A DNA stretch of 63,023 bases from Bacteroidaceae bacterium (GCA_017560125.1 JAFYOS010000007.1:1-63023), one strand, 5' to 3'. Shown: positions 16,317-24,939, numbered from the stretch's first letter. Notes: a model not told the origin generated them from the letters alone. Numbers and translations: made by a program.

Positions 16317-16901
16317 ATGGATAAATTTAGTTATGGTTTGGGCATGGGCATTGGCCAGAATCTTGCCTCTATGGGTGTAAGCACACTCGAGTTCGCCGAT
16401 TTCGTAAAGGGTATGCAGGATGTTCTTACAGGTGCTAAGACAGAGCTCACACATGCCGAAGCGCAGCAGGTGGTAAACGAATATTTCAGCAAGCTTGCCG
16501 AGGAGGCATATGCTAAGACCAAGGAGAGCGGCATCGCATTCCTCGAGGCCAACAAGAAACGCGAGGGCGTTGTAACACTTCCCAGTGGTCTTCAGTACGA
16601 GATCATCAACGCTGGTATCGGCAAAAAGCCCGCTGCAACCGACAAGGTACAGTGCCACTACGAGGGTACACTCATCGACGGTACTGTGTTCGACAGCTCT
16701 ATCAAGCGTGGTCAGCCCGCGGTGTTCGGCGTGAACCAGGTTATCGCAGGATGGGTAGAGGCATTGCAGCTCATGGGTGAGGGTTCCAAATGGCGTCTTT
16801 ATATCCCCTACGACCTTGCTTACGGTGCAAACGGCGCAGGCGAGATGATTCCTCCCTACAGCGCGCTCATTTTCGATGTAGAACTTATTAAGGTATTATA
16901 A
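16317..16901 (+). CDS. FKBP-type peptidyl-prolyl isomerase, no signal peptide
   Basis: This 194-residue protein has an N-terminal helical dimerisation region (residues 1-90, FKBP_N type) and a C-terminal FKBP domain. The FKBP marks are VQCHYEGTLIDGTVFDSS, QVIAGWVEAL, YIPYDLAYG and IPPYSALIFDVELIKVL. It catalyses cis-trans isomerisation before proline. I take ATG 16317 (MDKFSYGLG), because the in-frame upstream start at 16263 would add an unrelated hydrophobic leader. Without a signal it is probably cytoplasmic. It is 17 bases upstream of a related lipoprotein, which makes an obvious tandem duplication. Confidence 0.92.
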   Translation: MDKFSYGLGMGIGQNLASMGVSTLEFADFVKGMQDVLTGAKTELTHAEAQQVVNEYFSKLAEEAYAKTKESGIAFLEANKKREGVVTLPSGLQYEIINAGIGKKPAATDKVQCHYEGTLIDGTVFDSSIKRGQPAVFGVNQVIAGWVEALQLMGEGSKWRLYIPYDLAYGANGAGEMIPPYSALIFDVELIKVL

Positions 16902-16918
16902 TTAAATAGAATAGAACG

Positions 16919-17749
16919 ATGAAAAAGATTGTATTTTTGGTGTCGCTCGTTGCAGTTGTACTTACATCATGCGGCGGTGGCAAGAACATGAAAAACGTAA
17001 CATTGAAAACTCCTCAGGATTCATTGGCATTTGCTGTCAGCCTTGCTAAATCGGAGTCTTTGAGCGATATTATCTACATGCAGCTGGGTGTTGACTCGGC
17101 ATGTATCGACGATTTCGTTCGTGGTGTATGCGACGCATTCCCCATGTCTGACGACAAGAAAGCAGACGCTTATGTAAAGGGCCTTTCTATCGGTTCGCAG
17201 GCTGCAAACGTATATCTCAACGCTAACGAGGAGGTGTATCCCGGCGATTCAGTGAACAAGCTCGACAGAAAGATGTTCCTTGCAGGTCTTATCGCAGGTG
17301 TTTACAGCGACGATAAGGTTATGTCGGCTGAGCAGGCTACCGAGTACTCTGACCGTGTAATCTACCGTCAGGCAAGCGAGGACTTCATGGCCGAGAACAA
17401 GACACGTCCCGGCGTTGTTGCTCTCCCCAGCGGTTTGCAGTACAAGATGGAGGTCGAGGGTAATGGTCCCGTTGCTACAGCACAGGATACTGTAAGCGTT
17501 ATCTACAAGGGTACACTCCCCAACGGTCGCACATTCGACAGCTCACGTGGCAAGGAGGTTGCATTCCCCGTAGCAGGTGTTGTTCCCGGCTTCTCAGAGG
17601 CATTGCAGATTCTTCCCGAGGGTTCTAAGTGCAAAATCTACCTCCCCTGGAACCTTGCTTATGGCAAGAGCGGTAACAGAGGTATTCCTCCCTACAGCGC
17701 GCTCATCTTCGACATCGAGGTTATGCGTGTTATCAAGGCCAAGAAATAA
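16919..17749 (+). CDS. FKBP-type peptidyl-prolyl isomerase, lipoprotein
   Basis: This 276-residue isomerase has a lipobox at VVLTSC (Cys18), so it is anchored on the periplasmic side of a membrane. The N-terminal helical region spans about 30-150 and the FKBP domain runs from VALPSGLQYKMEVEG to the end (VIYKGTLPNGRTFDSS, GVVPGFSEALQILPEGSK, YLPWNLAYG, IPPYSALIFDIEVMRV). It probably helps fold secreted or outer-membrane proteins. Codons are strongly biased (aag, ggt, ctt rich), a sign of high expression, as in the upstream paralogue. Confidence 0.93.
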   Translation: MKKIVFLVSLVAVVLTSCGGGKNMKNVTLKTPQDSLAFAVSLAKSESLSDIIYMQLGVDSACIDDFVRGVCDAFPMSDDKKADAYVKGLSIGSQAANVYLNANEEVYPGDSVNKLDRKMFLAGLIAGVYSDDKVMSAEQATEYSDRVIYRQASEDFMAENKTRPGVVALPSGLQYKMEVEGNGPVATAQDTVSVIYKGTLPNGRTFDSSRGKEVAFPVAGVVPGFSEALQILPEGSKCKIYLPWNLAYGKSGNRGIPPYSALIFDIEVMRVIKAKK

Positions 17750-17768
17750 TTAACTGATACTAATAAAT

Positions 17769-17794
17769 CTCCACTGCCCTTTGCGGCGGTGGAG
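17769..17794. repeat. Hairpin between the FKBP lipoprotein and Lrp genes
   Basis: A ten-base stem with one G-T pair (17769-17778 with 17785-17794) surrounds the loop CTTTGC. There is no T-run behind it on the plus strand. It could be a weak terminator for the FKBP transcript or lie in the leader of the Lrp gene. Confidence 0.5.
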
Positions 17795-17814
17795 GCAAAT
17801 TATATAATTTCACT

Positions 17815-18279
17815 ATGAAGGTAGCGGAATGTAAAATAGATAGTCTCGACCTTAAAATCCTCGATATCATTTCGAAGGATGCGCGTGTGCCCTTTCGTAA
17901 CGTGGCCGAGCTGTGCGGCGTTTCCCGTGCGGCCATCCACATGCGAGTGCAGCACATGATAGACATGGGCGTGATTGTCGGCTCGGGATACGAGGTCGAT
18001 AAAAAACGTCTCGGCTTCAGCACATGTACCTATGTGGGAATAAATTTCGAAAAGGGTTCCATGTATCGCGACATCGTGAAGCAGCTCGAAGATATCCCCG
18101 AGGTCGTTGAGTGCAGCTACACCACCGGCCCCTATTCGGTGATGATAAAGCTCTATGCTCGCGACAACGAGCAGCTGATGGAATTGCTGAACGGAAAAAT
18201 ACAGAAAATCCCCGGAGTGGTAAGCACCGAGACAATGATTGTTCTCGACAAGAGCATTAAACGAAACCTACCTTTATAG
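17815..18279 (+). CDS. Lrp/AsnC-family transcriptional regulator
   Basis: This 154-residue protein has an N-terminal helix-turn-helix (LDLKILDIISKDARVPFRNVA then CGVSRAAIHMRVQHM) and a C-terminal RAM/Lrp effector domain (TYVGINFEKGSMYRDIVKQL, GPYSVMIKLYARDNEQLMEL). Such proteins form octamers or dimers and sense amino acids. It lies 12 bases before a gene for a fused amidotransferase-dipeptidase, so control of peptide or amino-acid use is a reasonable guess. Confidence 0.92.
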   Translation: MKVAECKIDSLDLKILDIISKDARVPFRNVAELCGVSRAAIHMRVQHMIDMGVIVGSGYEVDKKRLGFSTCTYVGINFEKGSMYRDIVKQLEDIPEVVECSYTTGPYSVMIKLYARDNEQLMELLNGKIQKIPGVVSTETMIVLDKSIKRNLPL

Positions 18280-18291
18280 CACATAATTATT

Positions 18292-20055
18292 ATGAATACG
18301 GAACAGTTCGACCTGAATAGAGAATATAGAGAACTGCACCGCAAATATCCGATGAGCGGCCATGCGCCGCTCATCGGCATTTCGGGCAATTTTGTCGATG
18401 GTAATTGCATGCTTGCACGTGGCTACTACCTGTCGGTGCTCGAGGCCGGCGGTGTGCCTCTTATACTGCCGCCATACCCTCATCGCGAGCAGCTTATCGC
18501 CACGCTCGACATGCTCGATGGCATATTGCTGTCGGGTGGCGCGGATATCGATCCCAGATATCAGGGCGAGGAGCCCGATTACAATCTGTTGCATGGCATA
18601 AACGTGCCTCGCGACGAGCAGGAACTGATGCTTGTGAAGCTGGCTGTCGATAGGCAAATCCCTATCCTCGGCATCTGTCGCGGCATGCAGACCATGGCGG
18701 TTGCTCTTGGTGGCAAGGTGCATCAGGATATATATGCGGCGCTTGGCGACAATCTGCTCATGCACAGCCAGGAAGAGGAACGCAGTGTGGCCACGCATGG
18801 CGTTGCCATGGAGCAGGGTTCATTGCTGCATTCGCTCTTTGGCGACAGCTTGGCCGTAAACAGTTTCCACCATCAGGCGGTGTCGGCTGTACCCGCCGGG
18901 TTCCGTGTTACGGCTGTTGCGCCCGACGGCGTAATAGAGGCCATGGAGTCGGTCGAGGGGCTTCCGCTTGTAGGTGTGCAATGGCACCCCGAGTGCTTCA
19001 TACTGAAGGACGACAACCGTGTGATGATGCCCCTATTCCAATGGCTCATTGGCGAGTCGGTGCTCTATCGCAGAGCTCGCCGCCTTCACGACTGCATCGT
19101 ATCGATAGATTCGCACTGCGATACCCCCATGCTCTTCGACGAGGGATACGAGCTCATCGAACGCAGCGAAACGGCTCTTGTCGATCTTCACAAGATGAAC
19201 GAGGGCGCGCTCGATGTCACCACCATGGTTGCCTATCTTAAGCAGGAGGGTCGCGACGATCATTCGCTGGCCCGTGCTACCGAGAAGGCGTGGTCGTTGC
19301 TCCGTGGCATACGCAGCAGGGTGGAGCGCAGTGGCGGCTACGCGGCGCTGTGCAGCAACCCCGACGAGCTTGCGGCCTTGAAGCGCGCGGGTAAAAAGAT
19401 AATAATGCCGGCCATAGAGAATGGCTACGCCATAGGACGCGACCTGTCCAATGTGGCAAAATTTCGCGAGGCTGGTGTGGTCTATATGACCCTTTGCCAC
19501 AATGGCGACAACGATATTTGCGATTCGGCGCGTGGCTATGGCGAGCATGGCGGCCTCAGCGCGTTCGGTCGCAAGGTGGTTGCCGAGATGAACCACGTGG
19601 GTATGATGGTGGATTTGTCGCACGCTTCGGAAAAGAGCTTCTACGACGCCATCGATGCAAGCGGCCTTCCCGTTGTATGCTCCCACTCGTCGTGTCGTGC
19701 GCTGTGCGACCATCCTCGCAACCTCACCGACGACCAAATGCGCGCCATAGCGGCCAAGGGCGGTGTAGTGCAGGTTACAATGTACAAGGGCTTCTTAGTG
19801 CCCGACGGCGAGGCTGCGTTGTGCGATTTCATGCGCCACCTCGAACATGCGATAGCTGTAGCTGGCATAGAGCATGTGGGAATAGGCACCGATTTCGATG
19901 GCGATGGAACCATCATCGGTTGCAAGGATGCCTCGCAGCTGATAAATGTAACAAAGGAGCTGCTGCGTCGCGGATATTCCGATGGCGATATAACCAAATT
20001 GTGGGGCGAAAACTGGTTGCGAGTGATGCGACAAGTGCAAAAAGCGGCGTTTTAA
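18292..20055 (+). CDS. Fusion of a C26 gamma-glutamyl hydrolase-like domain and an M19 dipeptidase
   Basis: This 587-residue single frame joins two enzymes. Residues about 25-250 are a class I amidotransferase/PuuD-like domain, with LSGGADIDPRY, nucleophile Cys129 in GICRGMQ and the His232/Glu234 pair in WHPECF. Residues about 265-587 are a membrane-dipeptidase (renal dipeptidase, M19) domain with the zinc motif DSHCDTP (His275, Asp277), LCHNGDNDICD, DLSHAS and HVGIGTDFDGDG. The first half would open gamma-glutamyl bonds and the second would cleave dipeptides. No signal peptide is seen, so it is likely cytoplasmic. It is coupled to the Lrp gene upstream. Confidence 0.9.
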   Translation: MNTEQFDLNREYRELHRKYPMSGHAPLIGISGNFVDGNCMLARGYYLSVLEAGGVPLILPPYPHREQLIATLDMLDGILLSGGADIDPRYQGEEPDYNLLHGINVPRDEQELMLVKLAVDRQIPILGICRGMQTMAVALGGKVHQDIYAALGDNLLMHSQEEERSVATHGVAMEQGSLLHSLFGDSLAVNSFHHQAVSAVPAGFRVTAVAPDGVIEAMESVEGLPLVGVQWHPECFILKDDNRVMMPLFQWLIGESVLYRRARRLHDCIVSIDSHCDTPMLFDEGYELIERSETALVDLHKMNEGALDVTTMVAYLKQEGRDDHSLARATEKAWSLLRGIRSRVERSGGYAALCSNPDELAALKRAGKKIIMPAIENGYAIGRDLSNVAKFREAGVVYMTLCHNGDNDICDSARGYGEHGGLSAFGRKVVAEMNHVGMMVDLSHASEKSFYDAIDASGLPVVCSHSSCRALCDHPRNLTDDQMRAIAAKGGVVQVTMYKGFLVPDGEAALCDFMRHLEHAIAVAGIEHVGIGTDFDGDGTIIGCKDASQLINVTKELLRRGYSDGDITKLWGENWLRVMRQVQKAAF

Positions 20056-20118
20056 CCCCTGTTTTGGCCCGAAAACAGAGAAAAATGAAAATATTTTGAA
20101 AATTTTCTTCCAATATTG

Positions 20119-20148
20119 TTGCAGATTGAAAAAAATGTAGTACCTTTG
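20119..20148 (+). promoter_or_regulatory. Promoter of tRNA-Pro
   Basis: TTG (20119-20121), 19 bases, then TACCTTTG (20141-20148) match the Bacteroidota consensus. The tRNA begins 16 bases further on. Confidence 0.78.
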
Positions 20149-20163
20149 CAGAGCAAAACCGAA

Positions 20164-20238
20164 CGGGGTGTAGCTCAGCCCGGTTAGAGTACGCGTCTGG
20201 GGGGCGTGTGGTCGCTGGTTCGAATCCAGTCACCCCGA
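20164..20238 (+). tRNA. tRNA-Pro, anticodon GGG
   Basis: The acceptor arms CGGGGTG (20164-20170) and CACCCCG (20231-20237) pair fully, with A as discriminator. The anticodon loop CTGGGGG gives GGG, read as proline. The T-arm GGTTCGAATCC is standard. CCA is not encoded. Confidence 0.95.
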
Positions 20239-20244
20239 CTGGTT

Positions 20245-20287
20245 AAAGCCTTGGAAATCAAACGATTTTCAAGGCTTTGTTTTTTAT
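20245..20287 (+). terminator. Intrinsic terminator of tRNA-Pro
   Basis: Fifteen bases from 20245 pair with 20264-20278 with one G-T pair and a four-base loop, followed by GTTTTTTAT. It lies seven bases after the tRNA. Confidence 0.88.
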
Positions 20288-20380
20288 ATGCTTCTCTCTT
20301 TTTAATCCCACATATATTTCGCATTCATTCGATAATTTGCAAAACATCGGGAAATAGCAAATAAATTGAAAAAATCTTTA

Positions 20381-20388
20381 TATTTTTG
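20381..20388 (+). promoter_or_regulatory. -7 box upstream of the structured leader/possible small RNA
   Basis: TATTTTTG fits TAnnTTTG. A TTG at 20366-20368 is too close (12 bases), so the -33 side is not convincing. Transcription would start near 20394, about 205 bases before the GH92 gene. Confidence 0.5.
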
Positions 20389-20393
20389 TAAGG

Positions 20394-20596
20394 CGTACCA
20401 TTTTTCGTGGAACGTGGAGTTGGTGTGAGCACAGGCGGGCTTCTGTGGAATAACCGATGATTTTTTGGGGGGCGGTGGCTGCTTGAACGGCATCCCGGGG
20501 AGTGAGTTTGCTTGTCCCACACAAATAGAGAAATTAATTTATTATTAACAAATAGGAATTCGGTTGCGTTTGCAGGCCGAATTCGCCAATTTTTTT
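20394..20596 (+). ncRNA. Possible structured small RNA or long structured leader of the GH92 gene
   Basis: The 360-base gap between tRNA-Pro and the GH92 gene holds no coding frame I can support. Bases 20420-20436 can pair with 20510-20524 in a long stem with two mismatches and one bulge, enclosing a G-rich region that can form an inner hairpin (20467-20494). The segment is flanked by a -7 box at 20381 and by a hairpin with a T-run at 20556-20596. This is the layout of an independent small RNA, or of an attenuated leader. I could not match it to SRP RNA or tmRNA. A rod-like 6S-type RNA is a possibility but unproven. Confidence 0.35.
20556..20596 (+). terminator. Terminator-like hairpin directly before the GH92 start codon
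   Basis: GAATTCGG (20556-20563) pairs with CCGAATTC (20577-20584), with TGC/GCA inside. Seven T follow at 20590-20596, five bases after the stem. The GH92 ATG is at 20601, so this either ends an upstream small RNA or attenuates the GH92 message. Confidence 0.5.
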
Positions 20597-20600
20597 CAGT

Positions 20601-22844
20601 ATGAATAAATTCAAGAAAATTTGGGCGTTTTTTGCTGTGGCAGCACTTATTTGTGCTTGTGGCGGCAATAGCCAAAAGGAGTATGTGGACTATGTGAATC
20701 CTTACATAGGAAACGTAAGCCATCTGCTGGTTCCTACCTTCCCCACCATTCAGTTGCCTAACAGCATGCTGCGTGTATATCCCGGACGCTCCGATTACAC
20801 ATCCGAGAAGGTGAACGGACTTCCTGTTGTGGTTACCAACCACCGCGAGCGCTCGGCGTTCAATCTGACACCTTATCAGGGCGAGGAACTGAGATGTGTG
20901 CGCTCATACACCTACGACAACGAGAAGATAACACCTTATTCGTTCTCGACAGAGTTGGACGATAACAATATGGCGGTTAAATATGCCTTGTCGCATCAGT
21001 CGGCTATCTACAGCATCGAGTTCCGCAGCGCAGACAAGCCTGTATATATAATGGTGAACAGCAAAAGAGGTGCTATGCACGCCGACGCAAAGGCTATCAG
21101 CGGTCATCAGCGTCTGAGCGGCAATACAAATGTATATCTCTATATTGAGCCCGAGCAGACACCTGTTGCTACTGCTATCCTCGAGGACAACAAGCTTGTG
21201 GAAAAGAGTGATGCAGAGGGCGAGAATGCTTGTGCCGTATGGCGTTTCGCCGATGGTACCAAGCAGGTGAACCTGCGTTATGGTATCTCGTTCATCAGCT
21301 GCGAGCAGGCCAAGAAGAACCTCGAGCGCGAACAGAAGGATTTCGATGTTGATGCGCTTGCCAAGGTTGGCCGCGAGGTATGGAACCGCGCCCTTTCGCG
21401 CATTGCTGTGCAGGGCGGTACAGAGGACGAAAAAACCGTGCTCTATTCATCATACTACCGCACCTTTGAGCGTCCTATTTGCATGAGCGAGGATGGTCGC
21501 TACTTTAGTGCTTTCGATGGCAAGGTACACGAGGACAATGGTGTTCCCTTCTACACCGACGACTGGATATGGGATACCTATCGTGCTGCTCACCCGCTTC
21601 GCTTGCTCATCGATCAGGATATCGAGGAGTATATAATAGATTCATATCTGCGTATGGCCGAGCAGATGGGCAATATGTGGATGCCCACCTTCCCCGAGGT
21701 TATTGGCGACACTCGCCGCATGAATTCCAATCATGCTGTGGTTACTGTAGCCGATGCATTGGCCAAGGGCCTTAAAATTGACCTTGAAAAGGCTTACGAG
21801 GCTTGTCGCAGGGGTATTGAAGAGAAGACGCTTGCACCTTGGAACTCGGCACGTGCCGGTTGGATTGACAGCTTCTACCACGAGAAGGGATATATTCCTG
21901 CTTTGCGACAGGGTGAGCCCGAGAACGATCCCAATGTAACCCCCTGGGAGAAACGACAGCCTATCGCCGTTACCTTGGGTACAGCCTACGACCAGTGGTG
22001 TCTTCACCTGCTTGCCAAGGCGTTGGGCAAGGACGACGCGGCTGCATACTATCTGAAGTGTGCTCGCAACTACCGCAATGTATTCCACCCCGAAACAGCA
22101 TTCTTCCATCCCAAGGACAAGGATGGCAATTGGATTGAGCCCTTCGACTACCGCTTCTCGGGTGGCTTGGGCGCACGCGATTTCTATGGCGAGAACAATG
22201 GTTGGGTCTATCGTTGGGATGTTCCCCACAATGTAGCCGACCTTGTTGCGCTGATGGGTGGCAAGGAAAAATTCGTTGCCAATCTCGACCGCACCTTCAC
22301 CGAACCGTTGGGAACAAGCAAATTTGCATTCTATTCACAGCTGCCCGACCACACAGGTAACGTGGGCCAGTTCTCTATGGCAAATGAGCCTTCGTTGCAC
22401 ATACCCTATCTCTACAACTATGCTGGTGCTCCCTGGAAAACACAGAAGCGCATACGCCAGATGCTGAAGACATGGTTCCGCAACGACCTTATGGGTATTC
22501 CCGGTGATGAGGATGGCGGTGGAATGACCTCGTTCGTGGTGTTCTCTTCGTTGGGATTCTATCCTGTGACACCCGGTTCGGCGTCGTATAATATCGGTAG
22601 CCCGCTGTTTACCAATGCCAAGATTACTTTGAGCAGCGGCAAGATATTCGAAATAGAGGCAGTGAACGCTTCCACTGAGAATAAGTATATCCAGTCGGCT
22701 ACCCTCAACGGACAGGAGTGGAACAAGCCCTGGTTCAGCCACGACGACATTAAGAATGGTGCCAAGCTTGTGCTGATAATGGGTGACAAGCCCAACAAGG
22801 AGTGGGGTAGCGCCGACGACGCAGTACCCCCTTCAATCGACTGA
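20601..22844 (+). CDS. GH92 alpha-mannosidase, lipoprotein
   Basis: This 747-residue calcium-dependent exo-alpha-mannosidase-type enzyme acts on mannose-containing glycans such as N-glycans or yeast mannan. The lipobox ICAC (Cys20) places it on the cell surface or in the periplasm. Family marks include VDYVNPYIG at the mature start, PFYTDDWIWDTYRAAHPL, MPTFPEVIGD and, near the end, GDEDGGGMTSFVVFSSLGFYPV, where most relatives have GNEDxGQM. The linkage specificity cannot be read. A convergent ROK kinase and phosphomannose isomerase next door would allow the released mannose to be used. Confidence 0.93.
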   Translation: MNKFKKIWAFFAVAALICACGGNSQKEYVDYVNPYIGNVSHLLVPTFPTIQLPNSMLRVYPGRSDYTSEKVNGLPVVVTNHRERSAFNLTPYQGEELRCVRSYTYDNEKITPYSFSTELDDNNMAVKYALSHQSAIYSIEFRSADKPVYIMVNSKRGAMHADAKAISGHQRLSGNTNVYLYIEPEQTPVATAILEDNKLVEKSDAEGENACAVWRFADGTKQVNLRYGISFISCEQAKKNLEREQKDFDVDALAKVGREVWNRALSRIAVQGGTEDEKTVLYSSYYRTFERPICMSEDGRYFSAFDGKVHEDNGVPFYTDDWIWDTYRAAHPLRLLIDQDIEEYIIDSYLRMAEQMGNMWMPTFPEVIGDTRRMNSNHAVVTVADALAKGLKIDLEKAYEACRRGIEEKTLAPWNSARAGWIDSFYHEKGYIPALRQGEPENDPNVTPWEKRQPIAVTLGTAYDQWCLHLLAKALGKDDAAAYYLKCARNYRNVFHPETAFFHPKDKDGNWIEPFDYRFSGGLGARDFYGENNGWVYRWDVPHNVADLVALMGGKEKFVANLDRTFTEPLGTSKFAFYSQLPDHTGNVGQFSMANEPSLHIPYLYNYAGAPWKTQKRIRQMLKTWFRNDLMGIPGDEDGGGMTSFVVFSSLGFYPVTPGSASYNIGSPLFTNAKITLSSGKIFEIEAVNASTENKYIQSATLNGQEWNKPWFSHDDIKNGAKLVLIMGDKPNKEWGSADDAVPPSID

Positions 22845-22855
22845 TGATGGTATAT

Positions 22856-22888
22856 ATCAAATGAGGGCTCTTGCTGCCCTCGTTTGAT
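22856..22888. repeat. Hairpin after the GH92 gene
   Basis: Thirteen bases (22856-22868) pair with 22876-22888 with one mismatch or wobble around a seven-base loop. There is no T-run, so it is probably an accessory 3' stabilising hairpin ahead of the next terminator. Confidence 0.55.
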
Positions 22889-22900
22889 AGCTTATAAAAG

Positions 22901-22942
22901 AAAAGATATGCCGACGATAAAATTCGTCGGCATATCTTTTTT
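22901..22942. terminator. Bidirectional terminator between GH92 and manA genes
   Basis: A perfect 17-bp stem (22901-22917 with 22924-22940) has A-rich and T-rich ends and a six-base loop. T-runs follow in both directions. It lies between convergent genes. Confidence 0.88.
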
Positions 22943-22979
22943 GTGCATGTATATGAGCAATTACGCTCTTCGATAATGC

Positions 22980-23939
22980 TTAATTTATGTGGGTCTCCAA
23001 TAGTTTGATGTTACCATCTACCTGCAGGCTGCTGTTTTCGGCTGCAATGAGCAATGTATCGCCCGCCTTTACGCTTACAGCTTCACCGTTGTCGGTGGTT
23101 ACTGTGCCCTCGCCTTTCAGTACAATAAGTACGACGAAGGTATCCTGCTTGATGGCGTCGATTTCTGTGGGGCGGTCGATGTCGTAGATGCTTGTGCTGA
23201 AGTAGGGGCAATCGGCCACTTGCACCGCCTGATTTTTGCAGGGGGTGTACTGTGTGCGATAGTCATCATAAACGGTGTAGTCGATGGCCTCGGCAGCCTC
23301 TTCGGTGTGCAACTGGCGGTAGTTGCCGTCTTTGTCCTTGCGCTTGAAGTCGTAGATGCGATAGGTGACATCGCTGGTCTGCTGAATTTCGGCCAAGAAG
23401 CATCCCGCACCGATTGCGTGTATGCGTCCTGCGGGCAGGAAGAATACATCGTCCTCTTTCACCGGGTACTGGGCCAATGCATCGCAGATGCTTCCATCCT
23501 CTACCATTGCTTTGTACTGCTCGGGGGTTATCTGCTGCTTCAGTCCGCTGTATAGCTTGGCATCGGCGTCCGATTGCATCAGGTACCACATTTCGGTCTT
23601 ACCTCGCATCTTGCCTTGGCGTGCTGCTGTTTCGTCGTCGGGGTGTACCTGTATTGAGAGGTCCTGTCGCGCATCGATGAACTTGATGAGCAGGGGGAAT
23701 TCGTTGCCGAAGCGTTCGTAGTTCGCTTTTCCCACGAGCTTCTCCTTGTACTCGGCCACCAGGGTGTTGAGTGGCTTGTTATCCATGCTGATGCATAGTG
23801 TTTGGTCGCCTGCAACGCCCGATAGCTCCCAGCTCTCTCCTATATTCGGAGTATTGCAGTCGAGCTGTTTGAAGGGGGCGATTTTGTCGCCCCCCCAGAG
23901 TATCTGCTTGAGTATAGGTTGAAATTGTAATATTTTCAT
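22980..23939 (-). CDS. manA: Mannose-6-phosphate isomerase, class I
   Basis: This 319-residue cytoplasmic zinc enzyme interconverts mannose 6-phosphate and fructose 6-phosphate. The zinc-binding segment SIQVHPDDE, then GKTEMWYL and PAGRIHAIGAGCFLAEIQQ are typical of short class I isomerases. The start MKILQFQPILKQILWGG is the usual family opening. It lies 22 bases after a ROK-kinase gene on the same strand and so is probably co-transcribed with it. Confidence 0.93.
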   Translation of the reverse strand: MKILQFQPILKQILWGGDKIAPFKQLDCNTPNIGESWELSGVAGDQTLCISMDNKPLNTLVAEYKEKLVGKANYERFGNEFPLLIKFIDARQDLSIQVHPDDETAARQGKMRGKTEMWYLMQSDADAKLYSGLKQQITPEQYKAMVEDGSICDALAQYPVKEDDVFFLPAGRIHAIGAGCFLAEIQQTSDVTYRIYDFKRKDKDGNYRQLHTEEAAEAIDYTVYDDYRTQYTPCKNQAVQVADCPYFSTSIYDIDRPTEIDAIKQDTFVVLIVLKGEGTVTTDNGEAVSVKAGDTLLIAAENSSLQVDGNIKLLETHIN

Positions 23940-23961
23940 TTTTCTTGTCTATACTGATTTC

Positions 23962-24939
23962 TTATTTAATCTCCCAACCCACTGCCGAAGCACCAAGTAC
24001 GGCTGCGCTTGCACCGTCGAGGCCGCTCACGAGGAACTGTGCCTTGTCGCGGAAGAGGGGAAGCACGTTTTCTTTGAAACCGTCGCGGATGGGCTTCATA
24101 ATAAGTTCGCCGGCCTTTGTCAGTCCGCCGAAGAAGATGAACGCCTCGGGGCTCGAGAATGCTGCAAAATTGGCGCATGCCTCTCCAAGGAGGTTACCGG
24201 TGAATTTATAGATTTCCAGCGCAAGCTCGTCGCCCTTGCCGGCTGCAATGCTCACGTCGAGTGAAGTGATGTCGTCGGGGTTCATTTCGCGCAGCAAAGA
24301 GGGACGGTCGGTTGTTGCCAATAGTTCGCGTGCAGTGCGTGCAACGCCTGTAGCCGAGCAGTATGCCTCCAAACAGCCCTTGCGGCCACATCCGCATGAG
24401 CGACCATTCTCGGTGCGCATGATTACGTGTCCCAGCTCGCCTGCAAATCCGTCGCAGCCATATACAAGCTTTCCGTCGATTACAATACCCGAACCAACGC
24501 CTGTACCAAGGGTAATCATGATGAAATTCTTCATTCCGCGAGCAACGCCGTAGATCATCTCACCAATGGCTGCTGCGTTGGCGTCGTTTGTAAGTGCTAC
24601 GGGGATACCCAATGCCTCGCTGAACATGTCGGCCAAAGGTACTATGCCGTTGTGAGCCCAAGGAAGGTTGGGTGCATATTCTATAGTGCCACGGTAGTAG
24701 TTACCGTTGGGAGCACCAATTCCCATTGCCTTGATGTTGTCGATGCCGCCAACCTCTTCGATGATAGGCTGCATGGCTGCTACAGCTGCTGCCACATAAG
24801 CTTCTGCGCTATCAAAACCGAGTGTCTTGATGGCTGTTGTTGCCTTGATTTCGCCATTTGCATCTACAATGCCGAATACGGAATTTGTACCTCCGAGGTC
24901 GAGTCCTATTACATAGGGCTTTGTTGTCTGTGTGCTCAT
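23962..24939 (-). CDS. ROK-family sugar kinase
   Basis: This 325-residue ATP-dependent sugar kinase has the phosphate-binding motif GLDLGGTNSVFG near the start, TNDANAAAIGE, and the ROK zinc cluster CGCGRKGCLEAYCS. ITLGTGVGSG is also present. Bacteroidota relatives are annotated as glucokinases. Co-transcription with manA and proximity to a GH92 mannosidase make mannose a plausible substrate here. No HTH domain is present, so it is an enzyme and not an NagC-type repressor. Confidence 0.9.
   Translation of the reverse strand: MSTQTTKPYVIGLDLGGTNSVFGIVDANGEIKATTAIKTLGFDSAEAYVAAAVAAMQPIIEEVGGIDNIKAMGIGAPNGNYYRGTIEYAPNLPWAHNGIVPLADMFSEALGIPVALTNDANAAAIGEMIYGVARGMKNFIMITLGTGVGSGIVIDGKLVYGCDGFAGELGHVIMRTENGRSCGCGRKGCLEAYCSATGVARTARELLATTDRPSLLREMNPDDITSLDVSIAAGKGDELALEIYKFTGNLLGEACANFAAFSSPEAFIFFGGLTKAGELIMKPIRDGFKENVLPLFRDKAQFLVSGLDGASAAVLGASAVGWEIK

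Noticed and set aside
20420-20524. SRP RNA on the minus strand (an AAGCAGCC block is present)
   Set aside because: The 5' side before the loop lacks the G residues needed to pair with the CC after AGCAG, and no promoter is seen on that strand.
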